The notes: generated by a model not told the origin, from the sequence alone. A DNA stretch of 64,000 nucleotides from Flintibacter sp. KGMB00164 (GCF_008727735.1 NZ_CP044227.1:310001-374000); one strand, 5' to 3'; positions 25,411 to 34,839 are shown, numbered from the stretch's first letter. Translations and numbers: made by a program.

Positions 25411-26337
25411 TTATAATGTTTTCAATACCTCGGCGGAGGGGAAGGACGTATATACACCAACTTTTCCCATGCAAAGAAGAGCGGCCCGGTGGGCTTTGAT
25501 GGCTGCTTCTTGGATGGAACTGTTTTTTACCAATTCCGCTGCGAGTACACCGGTAAAAAAGGATGTGGCACCGGAATAATCCAGAATCTCACCAGAAAAA
25601 CAAGTGTCCATAAGACTCATAGTACCTTTTTCCGCAACCAACACTCCGGCTCCGTCCATGTGTACAACGACGCCCTGTCGTACTTGGTTGGAAAGAATAC
25701 TGGCAGAAATTCGGGCTGTTTTTGCATTTTCACCAGAGAGACCACTGATAGCGGCTGCCTGAGCCAGATTCATAGCCAGGTAATCTACTTTCTTCCAAAA
25801 ATGGAGCGGGACATCTGCGGTCATGACAGAAGGCGTAACCAAAACTGGAGTATGACATTCATTTGCCAGTTCGATCATATGGGTGGCTACATCCATAATT
25901 GCCGGTCCCATATGGATCATGACCAAGTCCGCCTGACAGATTGCATCTTTGCAGTGGTCAATATCCTCATTGGTCAACTCATAGTTTGCACCCAGAAAGT
26001 CGATAAAAGTATTGTCTGTGTGATCTTCAATGATAATAGTAGCTAGACCGCTGTGGACGTTTGGAACATGGGTGAGAAAGCGGCAGTCCACATGCTCCTT
26101 TTCCAGAGTGCACTGAATCTGTTGGCCAAAGGCATCATCTCCGACTTTGCCAATTAATGCAGTAGGAACACCACATCGTACAGCGGCAATGGCCTGGGAA
26201 CTTCCGTGGCCGCCTGCGTTAATCGAGATCTGACGGCCCATCTTCTTTTTCCCAATCATTTCATTGCCGAGTTCCATAACAAAGTCCAGATTGAGTACGC
26301 CCAGAGAAAGAATCCGGGGAGAGTCATGCTTTAACAT
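25411..26337 (-). CDS. PfkB-family protein with a lost catalytic Asp
   Basis: A 308-residue ribokinase-fold protein. The sugar-binding half is recognisable (NLDFVMELGNEM, GGHGSSQAIAAVRCG, GKVGDDAFG), but the catalytic motif that is normally D-T-x-G-A-G-D reads DYSGATSFFTG, so the general-base Asp is replaced by Ser; the usual GGKGANQA is GGHGSSQA. It may therefore be a sugar-binding pseudokinase or have unusual activity. Its start lies inside the end of the LacI gene (14-base overlap), so the two are made together. Base composition is lower in GC than the operons on either side. A ribokinase with an intact motif lies just upstream at 27.6 kb. Confidence 0.75.
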   Translation of the reverse strand: MLKHDSPRILSLGVLNLDFVMELGNEMIGKKKMGRQISINAGGHGSSQAIAAVRCGVPTALIGKVGDDAFGQQIQCTLEKEHVDCRFLTHVPNVHSGLATIIIEDHTDNTFIDFLGANYELTNEDIDHCKDAICQADLVMIHMGPAIMDVATHMIELANECHTPVLVTPSVMTADVPLHFWKKVDYLAMNLAQAAAISGLSGENAKTARISASILSNQVRQGVVVHMDGAGVLVAEKGTMSLMDTCFSGEILDYSGATSFFTGVLAAELVKNSSIQEAAIKAHRAALLCMGKVGVYTSFPSAEVLKTL

Positions 26338-27331
26338 CTGTGGACCCCCTTACAATTAAAGTCAGACTGACCTCTTCTTTTGGGGCGGCAGGCGTATCTT
26401 CATTCAGGCGGATTAACTCCAACAGACGCTGAGCGCCCAAGACGCCTACCTGATAACCGGAGGGTCCCCAGACAGACAGCTGAGGAGAAGTTAATTGGGC
26501 TAATTGAGCATTTTCCAGACTAAGGACAGCGGCTTGTTCTGGCACTCGAATTCCCTGCTGCTTTAGTGCAGACAGGGCCCCTGCGCCTTGGTAGCAGTTT
26601 TGGGTGATGATTGCGTCGGGCAGGGTTTCGGTTTGGTTGAGATACCGGGTAAGTTCTCTGTAAGCATCGTCCAAGGAAGAACCTGCACTGCAATGCTGAC
26701 AGGTTCCTCCCTCTGCACGAATTGTGTTTTGAAGGCGGGTAAAGAATGCGGAAGAAAATCTGGATGTGTGATCGGCTAAATATACCAAATGATGCCGTTT
26801 TTGATTGAGAAAATAGTTGGCCACTTGATCTCCCAAAGCTTCCCAGGACGCTGGCAGTTGCTCTGTTTTAGGGAGCCCGCGAGCGTCGGTATCAGAAAGA
26901 AAAAGGATTGGAAAACTGCCGCAGAAAGATTCCCAACTAGAGGGGATACAACGGGCAGGGGTATATACCAAAACTCCCGCAAGTCCCATGGATTTGGCCT
27001 TCAGCAGATATTCCTCTTCCATACTTTGGACACCTTCTGTAGCGACAGTAAGCATCAAATATCCGCAAGTAGCCAGTACATCGGAAATTCCCTGGTTCAT
27101 TTGGGCGAAAAAGGGATCGCTTAAACTTGGCAGTAAAACAGATACGGCATTCAATCCATCTTTCCGCAGACTCTTTGCAAGCAGATTGGATGAGTAGCCC
27201 AGCACATCGATTGCGTTGAGAACTCTGCTGCGAGACTGCTCAGCCACCTTTTCAGGATCATTTAAGACGCGTGATACAGTGGCGATGCTGACTCCGGCAT
27301 ATTCTGCCACATCTTTTAAAGTTGCTGCCAT
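26324..27331 (-). CDS. LacI-family transcriptional regulator
   Basis: A 335-residue repressor with the N-terminal helix-turn-helix TLKDVAEYAGVSIATVSRVLNDPEKV and a periplasmic-binding-protein-like ligand domain. The start at 27331 (MAATLKD) follows AAGGAGAG by 6 bases. It has its own promoter at 27463-27491 and is overlapped by the PfkB-like gene. It most likely controls the sugar-acid operon that ends just upstream; possible half-sites for it overlap both promoters (36631-36645 and around 27491-27510). Confidence 0.92.
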   Translation of the reverse strand: MAATLKDVAEYAGVSIATVSRVLNDPEKVAEQSRSRVLNAIDVLGYSSNLLAKSLRKDGLNAVSVLLPSLSDPFFAQMNQGISDVLATCGYLMLTVATEGVQSMEEEYLLKAKSMGLAGVLVYTPARCIPSSWESFCGSFPILFLSDTDARGLPKTEQLPASWEALGDQVANYFLNQKRHHLVYLADHTSRFSSAFFTRLQNTIRAEGGTCQHCSAGSSLDDAYRELTRYLNQTETLPDAIITQNCYQGAGALSALKQQGIRVPEQAAVLSLENAQLAQLTSPQLSVWGPSGYQVGVLGAQRLLELIRLNEDTPAAPKEEVSLTLIVRGSTDVKA

Positions 27332-27462
27332 AAATACTCTCCTTCTTTGAAGCCATCTATCTTTCACACATTAACAAACAGAGGATTTTTAAATTGGGAT
27401 ACTGTGTCCCAGATAAAAAACGATTGACCGATGATGGAATAATTATCAATCCATTTTATGTC

Positions 27463-27491
27463 AGCATATCATGAGTTGTTTATCATGTCAA
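27463..27491 (-). promoter_or_regulatory. Promoter of the LacI-PfkB pair
   Basis: On the minus strand TTGACA (27491-27486), a 17-bp spacer and TATGCT (27468-27463). Immediately upstream lies ACGAAAACGATAAC with central CG steps, as in LacI-family operators, which would permit autoregulation. Confidence 0.7.
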
Positions 27492-27513
27492 TTGTTATCG
27501 TTTTCGTATTAAG

Positions 27514-27553
27514 AAAAGGAAAAGCGGCGCCAATTTTGGGTTGGAGCCGCTTT
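27514..27553 (-). terminator. Terminator of the sugar-acid operon
   Basis: AAAGCGGC (27521-27528) pairs with GCCGCTTT (27546-27553). On the minus strand a CCTTTTCTT tract follows. It separates the long operon from the LacI promoter. Confidence 0.7.
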
Positions 27554-27568
27554 TGGCAAAAGTATATT

Positions 27569-28456
27569 TCAGTTTAGTGCCGTACGATCTACTTCACGTT
27601 TCCACGGGATGGAGTCATATGCCCCTTTTCGTGTAACTGCCAATGCAGATGCCTTGCTGGCCAGTTCCAAAGCGGACTGAGGTACTCCATCCTTCAGTAT
27701 ACTAGCCAAAAAATATCCAGTAAAGGTATCACCGGCAGCGGTGGTATCCACTGCCTGTACAGAGAAGGCGGGTTGGAAAAAATGACCTTCCGGACCGGCA
27801 TAGCAAGAGCCAGCGCTGCCCAAGGTCAGAATCACAGCTCCTTTGGGACACAAGGCCGACAGACGATCCAGGCAGATCTCGGGCTGATTGCTACCGCACA
27901 ATTGCTCGGCTTCTACCTCGTTGACAAACAGCCAGTTTACACTGGAGAGCATATCTGGGGTAATTTTCTCGTTCATGGGGGAAGGGTTCCATGCAATGCG
28001 CAGTCCACGTTTTTCCGCACAGGAGAGCAGCTTGGGTAGCTGACTGATTTCATTTTGGGCAATGAGTACATCTCCTGGCTGAAAATTTCCCAAAGTCTGC
28101 TCAATCTGTTCCTCGGTTACGGCCTGATTGGCGCCGCCGTAAAGCAGGATGCAGTTTTCTCCACGCTGGTTCACCTGAATTACTGCACTGCCGGTAGGGA
28201 GGTTCTCCTCATGCAAGTAGGTATCGTCCACCCCTACGGTGCGGCAAATCTCACGAAAGATCCCTCCGTCTGGGCCGATACATCCTGCCAGGTACACGGG
28301 CAAACCCGCTTTTGCGGCTGCTACCGCTTGGTTAAATCCCTTTCCTCCGCAGTGCTGTTCCACAGACAGGGCCTGAAGTGTCTCCCCCGGGCGGATAAAC
28401 TCCAGCACGTTGTAAATATGGTCCAGATTCAGGGAGCCATAACACAGCACTTTCAT
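27569..28456 (-). CDS. Ribokinase-like sugar kinase
   Basis: A 295-residue PfkB-family kinase that phosphorylates a sugar or a deoxy-keto sugar acid with ATP. It has CGGKGFNQAVAAAKAG near residue 37 and the catalytic DTTAAGDTFTGYF near 236, both intact. Its ATG overlaps the aldolase-family gene stop (ATGA). In this operon it probably phosphorylates the intermediate that the aldolase cleaves or releases, for example 2-keto-3-deoxygluconate or a glyceraldehyde-type product. Confidence 0.85.
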   Translation of the reverse strand: MKVLCYGSLNLDHIYNVLEFIRPGETLQALSVEQHCGGKGFNQAVAAAKAGLPVYLAGCIGPDGGIFREICRTVGVDDTYLHEENLPTGSAVIQVNQRGENCILLYGGANQAVTEEQIEQTLGNFQPGDVLIAQNEISQLPKLLSCAEKRGLRIAWNPSPMNEKITPDMLSSVNWLFVNEVEAEQLCGSNQPEICLDRLSALCPKGAVILTLGSAGSCYAGPEGHFFQPAFSVQAVDTTAAGDTFTGYFLASILKDGVPQSALELASKASALAVTRKGAYDSIPWKREVDRTALN

Positions 28457-29343
28457 TGGGGCAGATAGGGCGCCATCTGTGCGTGGAGGGCTGCCTTCTC
28501 CTCCTCATCCAGATCAATCAAAGGAGCCCGCATATGTCCGCCAGTCATACCCCGGAACTGAAGGACGGCTTTAAAGATCCCCATATCTGCACCGCTTTTC
28601 ATAATTTCGCAGATTTCATTGGCAATTTTTTGTTCGGCCAAAGCAGTTTTCATATCGCCTTTGAGATAAGCACGGTAGACATTTACAAAGTGTTCAGGCA
28701 TGGGGCCCGAGCAACCGGATACGGTTCCTTCGCATCCCATGACCAGCGCCGGGAGGAAAAGACGGTCTGCGCCGAAGAGAACGGAGAAATTACCGTTGTT
28801 CAGATTTAAGTAGTCCTTCAGACGGATCATGTCAGAATAGCTGTATTTGATACCAATCACATTGGGACAGGTCTCGATGATCTGAGCCACCAGGGCGGGG
28901 GAAAGGTCGTTGGCGGCACACTGTGGGATGGCGTACAGGTAAATGGGAAAGTCTTTGGAGACGCTGGCGGATACTTGCTGATAGTAGCGAAGCATAGCCT
29001 TATCTTTTACGCCAAAGAAAGCGGGGGTTACCACGCCGATACCGTCAGCACCGATGCGCTCAGCGTGGCGAGCCAAACGCACGGTTTCTTTCAGAGTCAT
29101 AGCGCCCACATGGATATAGACGGTAACTCGGCCAGCAGCAGCTTTCAAAACTGTTTCGGCAACCAATTCCCGCTCTTCAGGGGTCATAATAAGCATTTCT
29201 CCCGTAGTTCCACACGGGTAGAGGCAGTCTACGCCTTTTTCAATAAGAAATTCTACCTGCTCTTCCAGAGCGTGAATATCAACCTGGTCCTTACTATCAA
29301 AGGGGGTGGTCATGGCAGTAATAACACCCTTCATTTTTTTCAT
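28453..29343 (-). CDS. Dihydrodipicolinate synthase-family aldolase
   Basis: A 296-residue class I aldolase of the DHDPS/N-acetylneuraminate lyase family. The Schiff-base lysine is K166 in VIGIKYSYSD, the tyrosine Y137 is in YLYAIP and the carboxylate-binding GTTGE is at 45-49. Relatives either join pyruvate to a semialdehyde or split 2-keto-3-deoxy sugar acids to pyruvate plus an aldehyde. The sugar-kinase and dehydrogenase neighbours favour a catabolic sugar-acid lyase. AAGGAG lies 8 bases before the ATG. Confidence 0.87.
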   Translation of the reverse strand: MKKMKGVITAMTTPFDSKDQVDIHALEEQVEFLIEKGVDCLYPCGTTGEMLIMTPEERELVAETVLKAAAGRVTVYIHVGAMTLKETVRLARHAERIGADGIGVVTPAFFGVKDKAMLRYYQQVSASVSKDFPIYLYAIPQCAANDLSPALVAQIIETCPNVIGIKYSYSDMIRLKDYLNLNNGNFSVLFGADRLFLPALVMGCEGTVSGCSGPMPEHFVNVYRAYLKGDMKTALAEQKIANEICEIMKSGADMGIFKAVLQFRGMTGGHMRAPLIDLDEEEKAALHAQMAPYLPQ

Positions 29344-29356
29344 GTTGCTTCACTCC

Positions 29357-30316
29357 TTATTTATTCAGCCAATTTTTGGGCTCTTTTCCGCTGAGACTGT
29401 CAATCACAGCTTGGGCGGTCATTAGGCTGATATTTCGGTAAGTCTCACGAGTCTCGGCTCCGGCATGCGGAGTGCATTGGATTCCAGGAGTATGAAGAAT
29501 GGAGGCATCCATGGGCAGAGGTTCCTGCTCGTAAACATCTACGGCAGCGCCTGCCAGATGGCCGCTGGATACTGCCTGGACTAAGGCCTGAGTGTCCACC
29601 AGAGCGCCTCTGGCTGTGTTGATAAAATAGGCGCCTTCCTTCATTTTGGAGAATGTATCCTGATTCATGAAGTGGTGAGTCGCGGGGAGACTGGGCATAT
29701 GAATACTCAAAATGTCACTGCTGGACAGAACAGTATCAAGATCGGCCAGAGTCACACCAAGGGCGCTTGCTTTTTCTTGGTTGGGGTAAGGATCATAGGC
29801 CAGCAGCTTGACGTCAAAGCCAGAAAGCTTTTTTGCGACCCGCCCCCCGATATCTCCAAAGCCAAGAAGACCAACAGTCTGTCCCTGTAAATCGCGCCCC
29901 ACAGAACGAAGCCATTGTCCTTGGGATAGCTTTTGGCTCAGTTCCGGCACGCCCCGCAGACAGTTTAAAATCATGGCAACAGCCAACTCGGCTACTGCGT
30001 TGGCGTTCATACCTGCGGCGTTGACAACCTGTACCCCGTGGCGCTTTGCAGCTTCTAGGTCGATGTTATCCACACCCACACCAAACCGGGCAAGAATCTT
30101 CAGCTTGGGAGCAATTTGAAATACTTGATCATCCCAGCGATCCATCCCGATAATAGCTGCATCGATTTCCCCGGCCCATACAGCCAGTTCCTCAAAGGAA
30201 TAATAGGGGAGCTCGTGGTCGTTGAGAATGAGGCTATGGCCATTGGATTCCAGCAGCTGGATAGCTTCCTGACACAGGGTCTGAAAGTGGGACGCTGTAA
30301 TTAAAACCTTTCCCAT
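29357..30316 (-). CDS. D-2-hydroxyacid dehydrogenase (PGDH-like)
   Basis: A 319-residue NAD(P)-dependent 2-hydroxyacid dehydrogenase. The Rossmann motif GLLGFGDIGGRVAKKL starts near 149, and the catalytic triad is R236 (NTARGALVD), E265 (VYEQEP) and H284 (TPHAGAET). It lacks an ACT or other regulatory domain, so biosynthetic serine formation is unlikely. In the operon it may reduce a 2-keto acid or oxidise a 2-hydroxy acid derived from the transported compound. Confidence 0.85.
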   Translation of the reverse strand: MGKVLITASHFQTLCQEAIQLLESNGHSLILNDHELPYYSFEELAVWAGEIDAAIIGMDRWDDQVFQIAPKLKILARFGVGVDNIDLEAAKRHGVQVVNAAGMNANAVAELAVAMILNCLRGVPELSQKLSQGQWLRSVGRDLQGQTVGLLGFGDIGGRVAKKLSGFDVKLLAYDPYPNQEKASALGVTLADLDTVLSSSDILSIHMPSLPATHHFMNQDTFSKMKEGAYFINTARGALVDTQALVQAVSSGHLAGAAVDVYEQEPLPMDASILHTPGIQCTPHAGAETRETYRNISLMTAQAVIDSLSGKEPKNWLNK

Positions 30317-30329
30317 TACATTACCCCCT

Positions 30330-30755
30330 CTAATTCAGTCCAAGCCGACGACGCAGATCAGCGCAGATACTCTGATATGCATCTTCTTCCAGAAAAAGAG
30401 GTTCCGGCTCATCAGTAAGAAAAACTTTGCCCCAATCTTTCCCGTTTTGATATTTAGGTACAATATGAACATGCAGGTGAGTGCTGGTGTCGCCAAAGAT
30501 GAGATAGTTAATCTTGTCTGGACTGAATTGGTCAGTAATTGCTTGGGCTGTGTGATAAACACTTTCCATCAGAGCTTTGTATTCTGGAAGAGACAGGTCA
30601 GTAACCTTTTTGACATGACGGTCAGCGACCAGAATGACTCGTCCGGGATGCGTTTGGTCGCGATGAAGATACAGTCGTCCACCGGGAAGTGCGCCAATTT
30701 CTATCAGATCAGGCCTCAGGTCCTCTCCGCCGCAGAATTTACAGCATTCAGTCAT
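30330..30755 (-). CDS. HIT-family nucleotide hydrolase/transferase
   Basis: A 141-residue histidine-triad protein with the motif HLHVHIVP (about 93-100) and an N-terminal CCKFCGG that may bind zinc. HIT proteins act on nucleotide monophosphate esters or phosphoramidates. It overlaps the end of tctA by 8 bases, so it belongs to the operon, though its role in sugar-acid use is not obvious. Confidence 0.85.
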   Translation of the reverse strand: MTECCKFCGGEDLRPDLIEIGALPGGRLYLHRDQTHPGRVILVADRHVKKVTDLSLPEYKALMESVYHTAQAITDQFSPDKINYLIFGDTSTHLHVHIVPKYQNGKDWGKVFLTDEPEPLFLEEDAYQSICADLRRRLGLN

Positions 30756-32265
30756 GGTTCTTCGCCTCAGCTTTCTGGGCTTTACGCTTTTTCAACATAG
30801 GAAGAACAAAGGGGTAGAACAGAGAGAGAATGGCGATGATAATAAACACGCAGGAGATGGGACGGGTAAAGAAGGTGGTCCAATCGCCATTGGACAGCAC
30901 CAAGGCACGCCGGAAGTTCTTTTCCAAAATGCCGCCCAGAATCATACCCAAAATAATGGGAGGAATGGAGAACTGCATTTTGATAAGGAAGAAGCCGAGA
31001 ATACCGCATACGATCATCAGGTAGATGTCCTGTACCGTATGGTTGACGGCAAAAGTGCCCACAAAGCAGAATACAAAAATCAAGGGGGTGAGAATGATTT
31101 CGGGAACAGAGGAGATTCTGGCAAAAATCTTGATACCACCAAATCCACAGATTCCCATAAACACATTGGCAAAAAATAGGCCAATGACAATCATATAGAC
31201 CTTGTCAGGGGACTCACTCATCAGCAAAGGCCCCGGAGTGATGCCGAGCATCATTAAAGCACCCAACATAATGGCAGTACAAGCATCGCCAGGGATGCTC
31301 AGAGAAAGCAGGGGAATAAGAGCACCGCCGGAAATAGCATTGTTTGCAGCCTCAGGAGCAGCAATGCCGTCTGGCGCTCCGTCACCAAACTTCTCAGGAT
31401 GCTTAGACCAGCGTTTGGCTTCGTTATAACCCACCCAGGAAGCGATATCACCGCCGGTGCCGGGAATAGCTCCGATGATGGTGCCAATAACACTAGAGCG
31501 AATCAGCGTGGGAAAAATGGAAACCAAATCTTCTTTTGTAGGAAGAATACGCTCCAGTTTCTGGCTGACCTTATCGCGGTGTTTGCCAAAATTGTCTGCT
31601 ACGTTGATCAAGCCCTGGGAGAAAGCAAACAAACCAATTAAAACTGGGATGTTGGAGATGCCGCCAGTGAGATAAACAGTATCAAAGGTGAAACGGTATG
31701 CACCGGTGGTGGTATCCACTCCAACTGTGGCCAAAAGCAGGCCGATAAGAGCACCCATAATACCTTTTAAAACATTTTCACTGGAGATACTGGCCACTAC
31801 GCTGATGCCAAACAGGGCAAGTGCAAAACTCTCTTGTGCACTGAACTTCAGAGCAAAACTGGACAGAATGGGAGAAGTCCACAGCAGCATTAAAGCAGAG
31901 AACAGGCCGCCGAAAGTAGAGGCAGTGGTGGAAATAGAGATGGCACGACCGGGCTGGTGATATTTATGGGCCATGGGATAACCGTCCAGGCAAGTGGCAG
32001 CAGAATTGGCTGTGCCGGGGGTGTTGATCATGATAGCGGTAATGGAGCCGCCGTAGATAGCACCGCAGAAAATACCCAGCATCATCAGCACGCCCATATT
32101 GCCGTCCATAGCCAGTGCGACAGGCAGCATGATGGACATGCCCATGACGGAGGAAAGCCCGGGCATTACGCCGACAAAGATTCCACATAGAACACCGCCC
32201 AGGATGGCTAATAATCCCATAGGAGTAAATACCGACATCAAGCCGGCGGTAAAAGCAGTCAACAT
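30748..32265 (-). CDS. tctA: Tripartite tricarboxylate transporter, large permease TctA
   Basis: A 505-residue membrane protein with about twelve hydrophobic segments. It has the TctA signatures GVMPGLSSVMG near residue 33, GAIYGGSITAIMINTPGTANSAAT near 68 and GAIPGTGGDIASWVGYNEAKR in the second half. It works with TctB and the binding protein TctC to take up a carboxylate using the ion gradient. It sits between tctB and the HIT gene. Confidence 0.94.
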   Translation of the reverse strand: MLTAFTAGLMSVFTPMGLLAILGGVLCGIFVGVMPGLSSVMGMSIMLPVALAMDGNMGVLMMLGIFCGAIYGGSITAIMINTPGTANSAATCLDGYPMAHKYHQPGRAISISTTASTFGGLFSALMLLWTSPILSSFALKFSAQESFALALFGISVVASISSENVLKGIMGALIGLLLATVGVDTTTGAYRFTFDTVYLTGGISNIPVLIGLFAFSQGLINVADNFGKHRDKVSQKLERILPTKEDLVSIFPTLIRSSVIGTIIGAIPGTGGDIASWVGYNEAKRWSKHPEKFGDGAPDGIAAPEAANNAISGGALIPLLSLSIPGDACTAIMLGALMMLGITPGPLLMSESPDKVYMIVIGLFFANVFMGICGFGGIKIFARISSVPEIILTPLIFVFCFVGTFAVNHTVQDIYLMIVCGILGFFLIKMQFSIPPIILGMILGGILEKNFRRALVLSNGDWTTFFTRPISCVFIIIAILSLFYPFVLPMLKKRKAQKAEAKNHD

Positions 32266-32280
32266 GGATCGGATCCCTCC

Positions 32281-32751
32281 TTAGAAGAACTTGCCTTGGG
32301 GAAGGATAACACCCATGATCACGGTGAAGACCACATAGATAAATCCAGTGATTCCAACCGTGGTGAGCCCAATCCAGATTGGGCGGCGCTCCCCCATGGC
32401 CAGCATAGTGGCGATGACGAACAGCAAAGTAGCAGGAATAAAGCCAAAGTAATTCATAATGACCGCATAAGCGATCATGATCACAAAGATCAAGAAGACA
32501 CAATGGACGCCCGCAGAGCGATAGTCAATCAGAGGATCTTCTTTTTCAGTGGCCTTTTTGGATTCCAGAATAGTCTGGATCAATAAAATGACAGAACAGA
32601 GAATCAGACCGCAGCATAGCAAAACAGGCCAAAAGGCAGCGCCGGGATCGCCACTGTTACCACTGCGGGTTTCAAAGTTTGATGCCATGTAAATACCTGA
32701 AAACCCAATGATAATTAGGAATACAGACAAGAAATAGTTGTATTTTCTCAC
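32281..32751 (-). CDS. tctB: Tripartite tricarboxylate transporter, small permease TctB
   Basis: A 156-residue protein with four hydrophobic segments, beginning RKYNYFLSVFLIIIGFSGIYMA and ending in FTVIMGVILPQGKFF, as usual for TctB. The GTG at 32751 is chosen since AAAGGAG lies about 11 bases upstream; an open frame to 32793 would add a non-membrane stretch that overlaps the intercistronic hairpin. Confidence 0.88.
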   Translation of the reverse strand: MRKYNYFLSVFLIIIGFSGIYMASNFETRSGNSGDPGAAFWPVLLCCGLILCSVILLIQTILESKKATEKEDPLIDYRSAGVHCVFLIFVIMIAYAVIMNYFGFIPATLLFVIATMLAMGERRPIWIGLTTVGITGFIYVVFTVIMGVILPQGKFF

Positions 32752-32786
32752 GAATACAACCTCTCCTTTCTCTTCAGACAAGCTGC

Positions 32787-32821
32787 GGGGCACCGGAATG
32801 GAAAATCAATTCCGGTGCCCC
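32787..32821 (-). other. Hairpin between tctC and tctB
   Basis: GGGGCACCGGAAT (32787-32799) pairs perfectly with ATTCCGGTGCCCC (32809-32821). Placed just after the binding-protein gene, it probably causes partial termination or protects the upstream message so that TctC is made in excess. Confidence 0.75.
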
Positions 32822-32888
32822 GGTGTTCAGACGCTACATGAACGATACTAATGTTGTGTTGGAATAACCTTAAAGGTAAGGCGTTAAT

Positions 32889-33914
32889 TTAAGAATGGGA
32901 GGAGAGCAGATCCGTATACAGCTCCATCTGCTGATCCAAAAAGTCAGACAGTTCCTCGGGGGAAAGGTTTTCTGTCTGCATACCCAAGCTGGAAAGAGTA
33001 TTGGCATAACTCTCGCTCTCTACGCCCTTGCGCAGGTTCTCAGACAGATAGCTCTGAATGGCAGGATCCACGCCAGCAGGGGAGGAAATGATACAGAAGC
33101 CCATCATCTCATAATCAATCTCGTCGGGGAAAACCTCTGCGAAGGTAGGCACGTCGGGGAAAGCGGGCAGGCGCTCGTTGGAAAGGGTGCCGATGATCTT
33201 GGCGTTGCCAGCCTCCACCTGGGCGGTGGCGTTGCTGGGCTGGGCAAAGGTGGCGTCGATGTGACCGCCAACGATGGCGGTGACGCAGTCGGCGCTGCCC
33301 TCATAGGTCACGTTGGACACGTCAATGCCAAGAGCGTTTTCCATGGCGGTAATAGCCAGGGTGGGGGCAGCACCAGTGCCGGTTTCACCAATTACAATTT
33401 CACCGGGATGCTCCTTGGCATAGGCCACGAACTCTTCCAAAGTGGAGTAATTTTCATTGTTGCCGATAATAAGTACAAAGGGATCCATCAGAGCACAGGC
33501 GAGAGGAGAGAAGTCATCCACTGTCAGGTCCGTGTTGCCCAGGATGATATTGATAATAAAGTCGGTATTCATGACGCCCAGAGTATAGCCGTCGGCGGCA
33601 GAGTTGGCTACCTGAGTCAAACCAATTAAACCGCCGTTTCCGGTGACGTTAGCTACAGAGAAATTGACAGGGAAATCGGGTACGCCATCCAACACGCCGC
33701 GGACCGACAGATCGGTGCCGCCGCCAGCGGAGTACTGGACTACTACGTTTACGTTTTGATTCGGATATCCGTTCAGGCCGCCAGATCCAGAAGAATTGGA
33801 CGAGTTGGAACCGGTAGAGGAACCGGAACCCGCGCTGGAATTGCTGCATGCAGCGGCTGACAGCAGCATAACACCGGTCAGAGCCAAAGCCAGAGTCTTT
33901 TTCATCCGTTTCAT
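32889..33914 (-). CDS. tctC: TctC-family (Bug) substrate-binding lipoprotein
   Basis: A 341-residue extracytoplasmic binding protein. The signal peptide ends in the lipobox LLSAAACS, followed by a Ser/Gly-rich linker (about 24-46). The mature part has the family segments VVQYSAGGGTDLSVRG and GNGGLIGLTQVANSAADGYTLG. It captures a carboxylated ligand, probably a sugar acid given the neighbouring enzymes, and hands it to TctAB. Confidence 0.92.
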   Translation of the reverse strand: MKRMKKTLALALTGVMLLSAAACSNSSAGSGSSTGSNSSNSSGSGGLNGYPNQNVNVVVQYSAGGGTDLSVRGVLDGVPDFPVNFSVANVTGNGGLIGLTQVANSAADGYTLGVMNTDFIINIILGNTDLTVDDFSPLACALMDPFVLIIGNNENYSTLEEFVAYAKEHPGEIVIGETGTGAAPTLAITAMENALGIDVSNVTYEGSADCVTAIVGGHIDATFAQPSNATAQVEAGNAKIIGTLSNERLPAFPDVPTFAEVFPDEIDYEMMGFCIISSPAGVDPAIQSYLSENLRKGVESESYANTLSSLGMQTENLSPEELSDFLDQQMELYTDLLSSHS

Positions 33915-33935
33915 GTGAGAATCCTCCTTAATATA

Positions 33936-34838
33936 TTAGTTTAGGGTTTTAAAACACGATCTGAGATACTCGGCAGATTTCTTCATGCCGATAGAGGCGT
34001 CTGGAATATCCTGAGGGTGCCATCTCCGTTCGTATTCCAAAGATAGCCAACCGTCGTAGCCAAGGCGCTTCATTTCCTGAAGAATTGCAGGCCAGGGAAC
34101 GATTCCTTCTCCTACGATTCGGGTGATAACATTTCGTTCCTCTTCTTTCGGATGAGAGACATCAGAGGAAGTGAAGGTACGACAACCATCCCGGAAAACC
34201 AGATCTTTTACATGAGTATAGTATACTTTGGAGAACTGTAAGGGCAAGGCTTGATTCCACGGTTCGTTGTTTGTAAAGGTCAAGTTTGCTTGATCGTAGA
34301 GAATGCCGACCGCAGGGTGATTGATTTCCTGTGCTAAAGAGATGCTGTCCGCAGCGGATACGGTCATGGTATTAAAGTGATTTTCCATGACGAGTTTGAT
34401 TCCGTATTCTGCTGCGCGGTCTCCCAAGAGGCGCATGCTGTCCACTAAGACCTGACGTTTTTCTCCCGAAGGATCTGTATCCCCTTGAGCAAAGTTGCCG
34501 GCATAGATTCGAATAAATTCTGCTCCCATTACCTTTGCATAACCGATGACCTGTGTCAAACCATCAATTTCTTTCTCGCGGACCTGAGAGTTCAAATCAT
34601 TAAAACGGGAATAATATGGGGTCAAGGCAATGATGCGAAGACCGAGCTTGTCCGCCTGGCGGCGCAGAGAATTTAGTTCGTCCAAATCTGCCTGCTGCGG
34701 GATGGCGCAGCGATAACCGTCTTGGACCACGATCTCTGCGCCATCCAGACCAATATGGTGGAAAAGTTCCAGAGCTTGGGGCAAAGTGTATTCGGGTGTT
34801 CCCATGGTGTGTCCGGCGATTTTGAACAAGTCACTCAC
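33936..34838 (-). CDS. Sugar phosphate isomerase/epimerase (TIM barrel)
   Basis: A 300-residue protein of the xylose-isomerase-like TIM-barrel family, which includes inosose dehydratases and 3-keto-sugar epimerases. Metal-binding Glu/Asp/His residues are suggested by MENHFNT, YDQANLTFTN, YYTHVKDL and SLEYERRWHPQ. It starts with GTG at 34838, one base after the stop of the upstream oxidoreductase, with GGAATGAG as a weak ribosome site. Paired with a Gfo/Idh/MocA dehydrogenase, it probably acts on the oxidised sugar. Confidence 0.82.
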   Translation of the reverse strand: MSDLFKIAGHTMGTPEYTLPQALELFHHIGLDGAEIVVQDGYRCAIPQQADLDELNSLRRQADKLGLRIIALTPYYSRFNDLNSQVREKEIDGLTQVIGYAKVMGAEFIRIYAGNFAQGDTDPSGEKRQVLVDSMRLLGDRAAEYGIKLVMENHFNTMTVSAADSISLAQEINHPAVGILYDQANLTFTNNEPWNQALPLQFSKVYYTHVKDLVFRDGCRTFTSSDVSHPKEEERNVITRIVGEGIVPWPAILQEMKRLGYDGWLSLEYERRWHPQDIPDASIGMKKSAEYLRSCFKTLN

Positions 34839-34839
34839 C

